Program-made: the position numbers and the translations under genes
Origin: Sporobacter sp963663605
Lineage (GTDB): Bacteria; Bacillota; Clostridia; Oscillospirales; Oscillospiraceae
Assembly: GCA_963663605.2 (NCBI GenBank)
Contig: CAXXVF010000002.1
Location: 248,001 to 312,000 of the forward strand
DNA: 64,000 nt
Direction: 5' to 3'
The notes under the pieces: model-generated
Database searches by the model: none
Told to the model about the DNA's origin: nothing
What the model saw: the letters and a program-made list of their open reading frames with translations, nothing else
In this document: positions 15,144 to 23,411 of the stretch, one piece after another
Layout of the letters: the number at the start of each line of letters is the position of its first letter
Numbering within the stretch: the stretch's first letter is position 1

Positions 15144-16778
15144 TCAGGTCGTCGTCGTGAGCGTAATGTTCACGGTCGCAGACGGCATTGCGGCGGCCAG
15201 CACCGTCATTTCCGCGCGGGTCATCGTGCCGCCGGGCTGATATGTCCCGTCCGGGAACCCTGCCAGCACGCCCGTTTCACCCAGCGCTTCGATCGAATCG
15301 TACGCCCATGGATTTGAAAGCGGCGTCACGTCCGTGTACAGGTCGTCCTCAAGCTGATTCTGGTACATGAGTATGTTGTTGACCATCACAGCAATCTCCT
15401 CGCGCGTTATCGGCCTGTTCGGATCGAACATGTTGTCGCCGATGCCCTGGATGATATTGTGTTTTCTGGCCGTTTCGAGGTAAGCCTGCGCCCAGTGGCC
15501 GACACAGTCGTCAAAGCGGCTGGCCGGGTCGAGCTGGGGGGTCAGGCCGAGGCGCCGTATCAGGATCACGGCCGCCTGCGCCCGCGTGAGCGGCTCGTCG
15601 GGGGAGAAATTGTCGGCGCTGTAGCCGGTCACCCAGCCTTTCATATACGCGTCGAGTATATACGATTTGGCCCAGTTGGTCTGAACATCGTCGAACGTGC
15701 AGTCGTTGAGCCAGAGCTTGTAATAGTTCCATGTGCTGTCGGACTCCTGTCCGAGGCTCCAGCTGCCCGTGCCCTTGATATCATATGTGTTCACGAGTTC
15801 AAGTTTCGACTTGACGGATGTCTCGTTTTCGTACCAGATGGTGTATGTACCCGCCGCCAGAGCCTGCCCGCCGATGACCGGCTTGGCTTCCGATTCATCG
15901 ATTGTGATGACGGCGCAGGTCGACCGGCTGACCGGGTCGATGGAGACGGTGCCGCCGTAATTTTTGATGAGCTGGGCGATCTTCGTGTTGCTGACGCCGT
16001 AGCCGCTCGGATGTCCGCCGCTGTTGTTCCAGATCCGTCCGTAAAAGGGAAGGCCCAGGACGATTTTTTCCTTCGGCACCACGCTGACGGCGTATTTCAG
16101 GGATTTTTCGATAAACGACAGGCTGGAAACGGGACCCGCCGGGCCGCCGTAGTAGTGCTCGTCGTACGCCATGATCATGAGGTAATCGCAATATACCGCC
16201 AGTCCCGCGTAATCGTAGGAACCCTGCCAGCCGGTGTCAAGGCCCCATGGATTGGCGGCGACGGAGACGGCTATGGTTTTCCCCTCGGGCAGAAGCGCGC
16301 GCAGAAGCCGCGTGAAATCGACATACGCTTCGCGCTCCGTTGACGTCACGTTTTCGATATCGATGTTGACGCCGTCCAGATCGTACAGGGCGACGGCGTC
16401 GGCCAGATCCTGCGCCAGAGCTTCGCGGTTGTTCAAAGCGGCCTTTCCGACCGGACGCGACCAGTCGTTGGTCAGATACGGCACGACGGTGATGCCCCGC
16501 GCGTGCATATCCCGGACGAACTCCGTGCTGACCGATGAGCTCAGCGCGAGATTGCCGCCGGAATCGAGCGCAAAGTAATTCGGCGCGACTTCGCTCAGCG
16601 TATTCTGCGTACTGTCCACAAGCTTCGTGTAGTCTGAGGAACTCCCGAAATATATGTAAGACATATTGAACCTGTATTCCGCCGCTTCTGCCTCATACTG
16701 CGTCAGCAGCGGCAGGACGACCGCAGTACAGATAAACAGCATAACGCACTTTTTTAGGGACTTTCTCACCGTTTTCAA
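15144..16778 (-). CDS. Secreted GH18 glycosidase with SLH anchor
   Basis: A 544-residue exported enzyme. Residues 1-32 are a signal peptide (basic KTVRKSLKK, then a hydrophobic core, ending near AEA). Residues about 35-350 are a GH18 barrel with the catalytic motif DGVNIDIE (135-142, Glu142 the acid/base) and the MIMAYDEHYYGG block. This resembles spore-cortex or cell-wall GH18 proteins such as YaaH/SleL more than classical chitinases. The C-terminal ~180 residues contain SLH modules (WAKSYILDAYMKGWVTGYS; WAQAYLETARKHNIIQGIG; PWAYDSIEALGETGVLAGF) that bind cell-wall polymer. Likely role: peptidoglycan or polysaccharide cleavage at the cell surface. Confidence 0.88.
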   Translation of the reverse strand: MKTVRKSLKKCVMLFICTAVVLPLLTQYEAEAAEYRFNMSYIYFGSSSDYTKLVDSTQNTLSEVAPNYFALDSGGNLALSSSVSTEFVRDMHARGITVVPYLTNDWSRPVGKAALNNREALAQDLADAVALYDLDGVNIDIENVTSTEREAYVDFTRLLRALLPEGKTIAVSVAANPWGLDTGWQGSYDYAGLAVYCDYLMIMAYDEHYYGGPAGPVSSLSFIEKSLKYAVSVVPKEKIVLGLPFYGRIWNNSGGHPSGYGVSNTKIAQLIKNYGGTVSIDPVSRSTCAVITIDESEAKPVIGGQALAAGTYTIWYENETSVKSKLELVNTYDIKGTGSWSLGQESDSTWNYYKLWLNDCTFDDVQTNWAKSYILDAYMKGWVTGYSADNFSPDEPLTRAQAAVILIRRLGLTPQLDPASRFDDCVGHWAQAYLETARKHNIIQGIGDNMFDPNRPITREEIAVMVNNILMYQNQLEDDLYTDVTPLSNPWAYDSIEALGETGVLAGFPDGTYQPGGTMTRAEMTVLAAAMPSATVNITLTTTT

Positions 16779-16915
16779 AATATCACTCCACTCAGCTTGT
16801 CATCAGTATAAGTGTAATGATTTGGCAGTGAAAAAACAGTCGGAAAATGGCAGGAAATATGAAAAAGGATAAGAATAGAGTGAAAACAATATCAGCGTGT
16901 AAAACAGCATAAAAA

Positions 16916-16949
16916 AACCTGTGTTCAATCTGCAGAAAGAACACAGGTT
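16916..16949 (-). terminator. Terminator downstream of the SDR gene
   Basis: Inverted repeat AACCTGTGTTC/GAACACAGGTT with a 12-nt loop, followed on the minus strand by seven T residues. Confidence 0.85.
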
Positions 16950-16970
16950 ATTATTATTCTATATCAGGCT

Positions 16971-17732
16971 TTAGCCCATGTTGCAGGCGCCGCCGTCGAC
17001 GACGATGGAGCTGCCCGTGACCCAGTCGCCCTCGTCGCTGCAAAGCCATACGGCCGCGTAAGCGGCGTCGTCCGGAACGCCCAGCCGTCCGACCGGACAG
17101 ACCGCTTCCTGGATTGCCTTCTGCACATTGGGATCGTTTCTGACCCAGTCCGGCGTCAGATTCGTCTGGATCGGACCGGGGCACAGGACGTTCAGCCGCA
17201 CGCCCTGCGGTGAAAATTCGCGGATCATATTCTGCGTCATTTTATTGATGGCAGCCTTGAATGCGCCGTAGATATAGGCGTCCGACTCAGGTTTGTAAGC
17301 GGATATGGACGCGACGTTCAGGATGGAGGAATGCCCATGCTCGATAAGCGCCGGCAAAAAAGCCTGCATCATCCAGTAATAGCCGCGGAAATTGGTTTCA
17401 TATACTTTTGCGAGGTCTTCGTCCGTGTGCTCGAGATACGGTTTGTGTACGAGAATGCCGGCGCTGTTGACAAGCGTTGTCACCTTGCCGTACGTATCAA
17501 GCGTTACTTTTAAGAGATTTTCGATGTCTTCTTTTTTTTGGACATCGGTTTTGACATAAATGCCTTCGCCGCCGACGGCTTTGATGCCCTCAACGGTTTC
17601 GTTTCCGTCTTTTTCATTGCGGTTGGCGCAGACGACCTTCGCGCCCTCTTTTGCGAACATGATCGCAGTACCGCGGCCAATCCCGGAACCGGCGCCGGTC
17701 ACGACAGCGATTTTTCCGTCCATACGTCCCAT
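16971..17732 (-). CDS. Short-chain dehydrogenase/reductase
   Basis: A 253-residue NAD(P)-dependent oxidoreductase of the classical SDR family. The cofactor loop is TGAGSGIGRG (12-21), followed by NSAG, the catalytic Ser in LNVASISAY, and YIYGAFKAA supplying the Tyr-x3-Lys pair. The end (WVTGSSIVVDGGACNMG) is also typical. An AAAGGAG site lies 11 nt before the ATG at 17732; a second ATG three codons later is possible. It is transcribed divergently from the ferredoxin-AOR operon. That makes a role in alcohol/aldehyde metabolism alongside AOR plausible, but this is inference. Confidence 0.9.
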   Translation of the reverse strand: MGRMDGKIAVVTGAGSGIGRGTAIMFAKEGAKVVCANRNEKDGNETVEGIKAVGGEGIYVKTDVQKKEDIENLLKVTLDTYGKVTTLVNSAGILVHKPYLEHTDEDLAKVYETNFRGYYWMMQAFLPALIEHGHSSILNVASISAYKPESDAYIYGAFKAAINKMTQNMIREFSPQGVRLNVLCPGPIQTNLTPDWVRNDPNVQKAIQEAVCPVGRLGVPDDAAYAAVWLCSDEGDWVTGSSIVVDGGACNMG

Positions 17733-17877
17733 TAAATCATATCTCCTTTATTCTGTAATAAATTACGCAGAAATCAGCGAAATAGCAGAAAAATTTACAC
17801 TGATTATATCTTGTTTTGGATATGTTGTAAAGCTGCAAACACACATAAATAACGCGGCTGAACTGTGCAAACGTACA

Positions 17878-17906
17878 TTGACAGTGCGGTTTATTACAGA
17901 TATACT
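17878..17906 (+). promoter_or_regulatory. Promoter of the ferredoxin-AOR operon
   Basis: TTGACA (17878-17883), a 17-bp spacer and TATACT (17901-17906), about 50 nt before the ferredoxin gene. Confidence 0.8.
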
Positions 17907-17956
17907 CATTTTAAATAAGCAAAACAGGAAAGAAAGGGGCGGCATCATGAGTTTTC

Positions 17957-18481
17957 ATGATGCGCAAAAAGGAAATGAAACAATCACAAGACAGAACATA
18001 CGGCAGACATATCGTGCAGTATGCACCGGACTATTCGTTCTGTGCCGGATGCACGTCCTGTGAAGTCGTCTGCACGCTGACGCACGAGGGCTATGTCAGT
18101 CCGAGCTGCTCAAGACTTTTCGTTGAGAGGGACAACCGGAGCATGGTGCATACGATCCTGACTTGTCAGCACTGCTCGGATCACCCCTGCTACGACGCCT
18201 GCCCGAAAAAAGACAAGGCGATGAAGATAGATGAGAACAACATCGTCTATATCGTCGAAGACGAATGCATAGGCTGCGGCCTGTGCCAAAAGGCATGCGT
18301 TTTCGATCCGCCGCGTATCAATCTCGTCAAATCGAAAGACCGGTCAAAGAATAAAGCCAAAAAATGCGACATGTGCCGCACGCGCCCGGAAGGGCCGGCG
18401 TGCGTACAGTGGTGCCCCGTCCGGTGCATCGGTATAAGCGACGATCCCGTACCTGTACCCGCTTCTAAGGAGGGCAACTGA
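17957..18481 (+). CDS. Polyferredoxin subunit with four 4Fe-4S motifs
   Basis: A 174-residue electron-transfer protein of the DMSO-reductase iron-sulfur subunit type. Cysteine groups are CAGCTSCEVVC, CQHCSDHPCYDACP, CIGCGLCQKAC and CDMCRTRPEGPACVQWCP, enough for four 4Fe-4S clusters. It ends 1 nt before the AOR gene start and most likely carries its electrons, as in YdhY-YdhV or BamC-BamB pairs. The start is uncertain. The best ribosome binding site (AAAGGGGCGG) is spaced for an ATG at 17947, which reads another frame and stops at 18063. I use 17957; 17975 is also possible. Confidence 0.88.
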   Translation: MMRKKEMKQSQDRTYGRHIVQYAPDYSFCAGCTSCEVVCTLTHEGYVSPSCSRLFVERDNRSMVHTILTCQHCSDHPCYDACPKKDKAMKIDENNIVYIVEDECIGCGLCQKACVFDPPRINLVKSKDRSKNKAKKCDMCRTRPEGPACVQWCPVRCIGISDDPVPVPASKEGN

Positions 18482-18482
18482 C

Positions 18483-20525
18483 ATGGAAAACATTTCATAC
18501 GGCTACGTCGGCAAAATCGCCCGCATAAACCTGACGGAGAGCACTGTCGAGCTCATCCCGACAAGTAAATATGTCCCTAAATACATCGGAGGGCGCAGCG
18601 TCTGCAACCGTATATTCTGGGACGAGGTGGGGCCCGGCGTCGGCGCGTTCGACCCGGAAAACAAAATCATTTACATGACCGGTCCGACTACTGCGACCGG
18701 CATCCCGACCGGCGGCCGGACCGTGTTTACCGGCATCTCGCCAAACAGCTATCCCGAGCAGTATACATGGAGCGGCATCGGCGGCTGGTTCGGCGCGGAA
18801 CTGAAGTTCGCCGGCTACGACGGTTTTATTCTGGAGGGCAAAGCGCCTGTCAAAACGCGTATCCTCATTGAGGACGGCGAGATCAAATTCCTGCCGGCCG
18901 ACGACGTTTGGGGGCTGCTTGTGCATCCGGCGCAGAAAAAGCTCGAGGAGCTCCATGGAAAGGATGTTAAGAGCATCGTCATCGGCCCTGCGGGCGAAAA
19001 CCTCATGCGCAACGCCACCATTACGACATCCAATGACAACGTGGCCGCCAAAAGCGGTTTCGGCGCGGTGTTCGGCTCAAAGAACCTGAAAGCAATCACG
19101 GTGCGGGGGACGGGAAATGTGTATCCGGCCGATATAGAAAAGCTTTTCGAGCTGCGAAAAAAGATGGGTGAACCATATATGCGCCCGAGCCCGGTCATAA
19201 AGGAAGAAACGCACGGCATGGACGAAAACGAGATACCGGTTGAAGGCGGCTGGTACCGCGGGCAGGTTGCCTGCAGCCACGGCTGCAACCAGCATTGCTG
19301 CCGGCTCATGATGGACATGAAATCGGCATTCGGCGAAGAGCGCATCAATCAGGTCGAAAAGTGCGTCGGCATTTTTGCCTACGGTTTTAAGCAGGACTGC
19401 AGCTGGACGCCGATCATGAGCTTTGAAACGGAAAAGAATCATTTCCTGCCCTGTAAGATGCTCAGCTGCGAGATGCCGGAGATCGATATGACCGATGAAT
19501 ATATCGGGGAATTGTTCCAGAAGGTACCGGGCGACACGGTCAACTTCTGGAAGCCGGATTTTGATAAGGGCAGCGTCATGATGGACATGTGCAACGAATA
19601 CGGCATCGATAAATGGGACGTTATCGTCTGGTATATGACGTGGCTGTCCATGGCAAAGAAAGAAGGGCTTCTGGACGAATTGGATTTCGGTATGGAAGTG
19701 GACGTTGAAAACGTGGAATTCGTCAAGTACTTCCTCGATATGATCACATACAGAAAAGGCAAATACGGTCCCATTTTTGCCGAGGGCATGGCCCGCGCCA
19801 TCCGGACGCTGGGCAAGGAAAAATTCGGCGATACGATTTATCAGGGGCGGTATTCACAGGTTCAGGGCGGCAAACGCCTCGACCTTCCCGTAAGCCTTGA
19901 GACGGCCTGGGGACACAGCTATCACTGGCAGGGCAGAGGCTTTGAGGGCAGCATCCCGAAACCGGGCTGGCTTGCGACATCCCTTGAACTTATGACGTCG
20001 ACGCGCGACTGTCAGACGGTTGAGCATCACCATCAGAAATATGAGGAATATCTCCAGTTCAAGGATGACCCCTGCCACAGCCCCGTGCTGGTGGACGGCA
20101 TTATCATGAATCAGAACAAAGGGGAACTGAAGGATTCCGTTACCTCCTGCGAATGGCAGTCGCCGGATCTTTTCTGGCCTGAAATGGAGGCCGAGGCTTT
20201 TTCGGCCGCGACGGGTCTTGCCATGACAAAGGAAGAACTCGACAAGGCGGCCGAACGCTCCAGGCTGCTGTTCCGTGCTATCCTGATACGCAATTTCGGC
20301 CGTGACCGGGACATGGAGGTAAATGCCATATTCCCAACGATGCAGTATCCCGACCCATGGGGGGAGACCGTCAGCTGGGAGGACTGGAACGATCTGGTCG
20401 ACTTGTATTATGAAAAACGCGGCTGGGATCAAAAAACCGGCTGGCCGACCAGAGTGACGCTTGAACGCTTCGGCCTTGACGATATCGCGGACACGCTAGA
20501 GACTTTGGGGAAGCTGCCGTCATAA
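18483..20525 (+). CDS. Aldehyde:ferredoxin oxidoreductase-family tungsten/molybdenum enzyme
   Basis: A 680-residue cytoplasmic enzyme of the AOR family, which uses a bis-pyranopterin W or Mo cofactor and a 4Fe-4S cluster. The N-terminal domain begins YGYVGKIARINLTE and has the family blocks IYMTGPTTATGIPTGGR and GIGGWFGAELKFAGYD. Cluster cysteines likely lie in CSHGCNQHCC (about residue 262 onward), with a C-x3-C-x3-C spacing instead of the C-x2-C-x3-C of Pyrococcus AOR. This suggests a YdhV/BamB-like subgroup, not a simple aldehyde oxidase. It follows its ferredoxin subunit with 1 nt between them. Metal supply could come from the nearby mod importer. Confidence 0.9.
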   Translation: MENISYGYVGKIARINLTESTVELIPTSKYVPKYIGGRSVCNRIFWDEVGPGVGAFDPENKIIYMTGPTTATGIPTGGRTVFTGISPNSYPEQYTWSGIGGWFGAELKFAGYDGFILEGKAPVKTRILIEDGEIKFLPADDVWGLLVHPAQKKLEELHGKDVKSIVIGPAGENLMRNATITTSNDNVAAKSGFGAVFGSKNLKAITVRGTGNVYPADIEKLFELRKKMGEPYMRPSPVIKEETHGMDENEIPVEGGWYRGQVACSHGCNQHCCRLMMDMKSAFGEERINQVEKCVGIFAYGFKQDCSWTPIMSFETEKNHFLPCKMLSCEMPEIDMTDEYIGELFQKVPGDTVNFWKPDFDKGSVMMDMCNEYGIDKWDVIVWYMTWLSMAKKEGLLDELDFGMEVDVENVEFVKYFLDMITYRKGKYGPIFAEGMARAIRTLGKEKFGDTIYQGRYSQVQGGKRLDLPVSLETAWGHSYHWQGRGFEGSIPKPGWLATSLELMTSTRDCQTVEHHHQKYEEYLQFKDDPCHSPVLVDGIIMNQNKGELKDSVTSCEWQSPDLFWPEMEAEAFSAATGLAMTKEELDKAAERSRLLFRAILIRNFGRDRDMEVNAIFPTMQYPDPWGETVSWEDWNDLVDLYYEKRGWDQKTGWPTRVTLERFGLDDIADTLETLGKLPS

Positions 20526-20599
20526 ATCCGACGGGATCGGTAAATAGCTAATTGCAGGAATAGAAAACGCGGCCGGCAGCAATAGCCGGCCGCGGAAGA

Positions 20600-20806
20600 A
20601 TGGGGTACAAAGTGGCTTCTTTTATCGCTGAGAATCTGGCGACGATCCTCATAGGAGCGGCTGTGCTGGCCGCCGTCGTTTTTGCTGTTTACCAGCTGGT
20701 GAGAAACAGGAAGAAAGGCGGCTGCGGAATCGGCGGCTGCGGTTCCTGCGATGCCCGAGGCAGCTGTCCGAAGGCGAAAAACGACGAAAAAACACGTAAT
20801 AAATGA
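20600..20806 (+). CDS. FeoB-associated-type Cys-rich membrane protein
   Basis: A small protein with one N-terminal membrane helix (about residues 13-34) and a Cys/Gly-rich tail GGCGIGGCGSCDARGSCPK. It resembles the FeoB-associated cysteine-rich family, usually found near iron transport genes. No feoB is visible in the window. The ATG at 20600 has only a weak ribosome binding site; a GTG at 20612 preceded by GGGG is an equally good start and would give 64 residues. It follows AOR by 75 nt and may be co-transcribed. Role: unknown, possibly metal handling. Confidence 0.72.
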   Translation: MGYKVASFIAENLATILIGAAVLAAVVFAVYQLVRNRKKGGCGIGGCGSCDARGSCPKAKNDEKTRNK

Positions 20807-20910
20807 CCTTTATCGACGAAATGGCATGAAGCTACAGGCGTAATAAGTGCCAATATAATCATGAGAAAAATGGGAATAGAATTAAAATGTGAGAAAAAAT
20901 GAGAAAAATC

Positions 20911-20946
20911 CTTGACAAAAACCTAAAGGTGTGTTAACTTGTCAAG
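20911..20946 (+). promoter_or_regulatory. Promoter inside nested inverted repeats before the c-di-GMP riboswitch
   Basis: TTGACA (20912-20917), a 16-bp spacer and TTAACT (20934-20939). The region is framed by CTTGACA and TGTCAAG (20911-20917 and 20940-20946), with ACCTAAAGGT at 20921-20930 in the middle, which suggests a protein operator as well as a promoter. Confidence 0.6.
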
Positions 20947-20973
20947 AGAAAATAAAATGGACAGATCAGGACG

Positions 20974-21050
20974 AAAAGGCAAACCTGCTGAAAAGCAGGG
21001 ACGCAAAACTGAGGGTCTAAGGTCGAAAGACTATGACAGCCGGTTGCCGA
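20974..21050 (+). promoter_or_regulatory. c-di-GMP-I (GEMM) riboswitch
   Basis: The aptamer has the 5' GGCAAACC, the first stem CCUGCU-GAAA-AGCAGG with the GNRA tetraloop, the GGGACGCAAAACU linker, a second stem GGUC-GAAA-GACU, and the closing AUGACAGCCGGUUGCC. All diagnostic GEMM-I elements are present. A terminator follows at once, so it controls the downstream HTH and dehydratase genes in response to cyclic di-GMP. Confidence 0.95.
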
Positions 21051-21070
21051 ACTTGAAGGATATGATTACA

Positions 21071-21106
21071 AACTCCTTCCCGAGTGTTCGGTGAAGGAGT
21101 TTTTTT
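21071..21106 (+). terminator. Terminator of the c-di-GMP riboswitch
   Basis: AACTCCTTC pairs with GAAGGAGTT around a 13-nt loop, followed by a T-run, 60 nt before the next start codon. It is the probable expression platform. Confidence 0.88.
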
Positions 21107-21165
21107 CATTGATCACTCCAACATAATTCGGATCGACTGAACGGTGTCAGAAGAGGAGAGAGCAG

Positions 21166-21414
21166 ATGTCCAAGGAAACATTTAAACAGCATATGCTGGC
21201 GCTCTATCGGGAAGGGAAGAGCGTGGATGAGATCGGCCGGGAATATGACGTACCCAAATCGACGCTTTACAGATGGATAAGAAAATCGCGCATGAACCAG
21301 CCTGAAATATCTGAAGAGGATATAGAGATTATTGTAACAAGGCTCAGTAAGATAGAAGAAGAAGCGAAAACGTATAAAAAGGTTCTGGAGCTTCTTAAGC
21401 AGGCGGAGAAATAG
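21166..21414 (+). CDS. Orphan transposase-type helix-turn-helix protein
   Basis: An 82-residue protein. Residues 1-45 are a transposase-8/IS3 OrfA-like HTH (LYREGKSVDEIGREYDVPKSTLYRWI). Residues 50-82 form a short acidic helix or coiled coil (EEDIEIIVTRLSKIEEEAKTYKKVLELL). No orfB, inverted repeats or other IS parts are nearby, so it is not an active element. A strong GAGGAGAG site precedes the ATG. It lies directly behind the c-di-GMP riboswitch and 59 nt before a sugar-nucleotide dehydratase, so a domesticated regulator role is plausible. Confidence 0.75.
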   Translation: MSKETFKQHMLALYREGKSVDEIGREYDVPKSTLYRWIRKSRMNQPEISEEDIEIIVTRLSKIEEEAKTYKKVLELLKQAEK

Positions 21415-21473
21415 TGATATGAAAAAAGATCTGCTATTGCCGACTGCTTATACGGAAAAGAGGTGAGCGCACT

Positions 21474-23324
21474 GTGAATGGGAAGAATACTGCAAGAAAG
21501 CTCCTGACTTTCGTGGCGGACGCACTCAGCGTCGTTGCAGGAAGTGTCGTATGCACGTGGATGTTTTATCCGGCTTCAATTCTCAACGGCGGCGTCACGT
21601 CATTTTTACTGGTACTTGTCATATCGATGGGGCTTTTGAGCATCATATTCAAAACCTACGAAAATCCGATATTCGATAATATTGCCCTGAGCGTGATGTC
21701 GGCCGTCGCTACATTCGTTCCAGCGTTTATCCTGGCCGTCGTGTTCATGTTCGTGAGCAATATGGAGCATATCAACATCGTGCAGCTCGTGAATCTGGTT
21801 GTGTATTCTGCGTGCTTTTTGAGCTTATACCGGCTGTCCCTGTTTTTAGCCCGCAGGCTGAATACGTATTTTATTGTCAGGGACAAAAAATCCGGAATAA
21901 AGCGCGTCGTTATTATGGGCGCCGGCGACGCTGGGAAATACCTGGCCGATATGCTCCGAAACGATAAATCTAAAAACATGTACCCGGTGGCCTTTATAGA
22001 CGACAACCCGGAATTGACCGGGAAAAACATAAAAGGTCTCAAAGTTGTAGGGAACCGTTCGCTTATACCATACGCGGCCGAGAAGTACAAGGCGGATATC
22101 ATAGTTATCGCGATACCGTTCGTCGACAATTCGACCATCCGGGACATTTTCAGGCTGTGCAACGAAGCCGACTGCACTGTCCGGCGTTTTGGCAACATGA
22201 CGACCTTCACCGATGAAGCGCTCAAGAAAGCAACAATCAATGAAATTAAAGTCGAAGACCTTCTGGGCCGGGATGTTGTTAAGCTGGACCTGAAATCCGT
22301 CAGCGACTATATTGAAGGGAAGACCGTGCTTGTTTCCGGCGGCGCGGGATCCATCGGATTTGAGCTGTGCAACCAGATCCTCAACTATAAAGCTGAGCTC
22401 GTTGTCATATTCGATATCAGTGAGAACAATATATTCAAGGCCGAAATCGAACTGAGCAAAAAGTATCCCAGGACGCAGTTCGTATCCTGTATCGGCTCTA
22501 TCCAGGACCGTGCGCGGCTGCGTGAAGTTTTTGAAAAATACCGTCCGTCCATCGTGTTTCACGCCGCGGCCCATAAGCATGTTCCGATGATGGAAAACAA
22601 CCCGCAGGAAGCGCTGAAAAACAACGTCATGGGCACGCTCAATATGGTCGAGATGGCGATTAAAAGCAAGACCGAACGCTTCATCCTGATATCGACGGAC
22701 AAGGCCGTCAATCCGACCAATATCATGGGCGCCACGAAACGCGTTGCGGAGATGCTCATCCAGCGCGCCAACGCGTGGGGGGGCACGTGGTTTTCAGCCG
22801 TAAGGTTCGGAAATGTTCTGGGAAGCGAGGGCAGCGTCGTGCCCCTGTTCAAAAAACAGATACAGGCCGGCGGACCGGTGACCGTTACGGACAAAAGCAT
22901 CAAGCGTTATTTCATGACGATCCCGGAAGCCGTCCAGCTTGTTTTGGAGACGGGCGCGATTTCGCAAGGCGGCGAGATATTCGTTCTGGACATGGGAGAG
23001 CCCGTCTACATATACGATCTGGCAACGTCGATGATCCGGCTTTCGGGGCTCCAGCCTGAAAAAGATATCAAGATCGAGATCACGGGTCTGCGCCCGGGCG
23101 AAAAACTGTTTGAGGAAATAAGCTTAAACAATGAATCCGTAAGCAAGACGGAGAACGACCGGATCTTTATCCTGAAAGCCAACGGGAAACCGCCGGTGTT
23201 GTTTGAAGCGGAGTTTGACAAGCTGTGCCAGTCTATAGACAACAGGGACTTCCCGGCGGCGTTCAGCAAGGTACATGTGCTCGTACCGACATTCAGGGAT
23301 AAGATCAGCGGCATGTCCGTATAG
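21474..23324 (+). CDS. Membrane-anchored UDP-sugar 4,6-dehydratase (CapD/PglF/WbpM type)
   Basis: A 616-residue enzyme of surface polysaccharide synthesis. Residues about 8-125 hold four membrane segments. A first Rossmann motif is GAGDAGKYLADML (near 150), within a CoA-binding-like domain. The catalytic SDR domain starts with SGGAGSIGFELC (near 285) and has HAAAHKHVPMME and STDKAVNPTNIMGATK, where Met replaces the usual active-site Tyr, as in PglF/FlaA1. It begins with GTG at 21474 after AAAGAGGTGAG. Likely product: a UDP-4-keto-6-deoxy-HexNAc for glycans. Expression appears to be under c-di-GMP control. Confidence 0.9.
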   Translation: MNGKNTARKLLTFVADALSVVAGSVVCTWMFYPASILNGGVTSFLLVLVISMGLLSIIFKTYENPIFDNIALSVMSAVATFVPAFILAVVFMFVSNMEHINIVQLVNLVVYSACFLSLYRLSLFLARRLNTYFIVRDKKSGIKRVVIMGAGDAGKYLADMLRNDKSKNMYPVAFIDDNPELTGKNIKGLKVVGNRSLIPYAAEKYKADIIVIAIPFVDNSTIRDIFRLCNEADCTVRRFGNMTTFTDEALKKATINEIKVEDLLGRDVVKLDLKSVSDYIEGKTVLVSGGAGSIGFELCNQILNYKAELVVIFDISENNIFKAEIELSKKYPRTQFVSCIGSIQDRARLREVFEKYRPSIVFHAAAHKHVPMMENNPQEALKNNVMGTLNMVEMAIKSKTERFILISTDKAVNPTNIMGATKRVAEMLIQRANAWGGTWFSAVRFGNVLGSEGSVVPLFKKQIQAGGPVTVTDKSIKRYFMTIPEAVQLVLETGAISQGGEIFVLDMGEPVYIYDLATSMIRLSGLQPEKDIKIEITGLRPGEKLFEEISLNNESVSKTENDRIFILKANGKPPVLFEAEFDKLCQSIDNRDFPAAFSKVHVLVPTFRDKISGMSV

Positions 23325-23339
23325 ACAAACAATTAATGA

Positions 23340-23365
23340 CCCCCGGGCTGAGGCCCGGGGGTTTT
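23340..23365 (+). terminator. Terminator after the dehydratase gene
   Basis: CCCCGGGC, a TGAG loop, GCCCGGGG, then TTTT, 16 nt after the stop codon. Confidence 0.88.
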
Positions 23366-23411
23366 GCCGTTTGTGCCATATAAAGCAAAAAAGGAATTTT
23401 ATTTCTTCCGG

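Noticed and set aside
17947..18063. 38-codon frame with the best ribosome binding site before the ferredoxin
   Set aside because: It overlaps the Cys-rich ferredoxin frame, which carries the clear motifs; kept only as a remark about the start codon.
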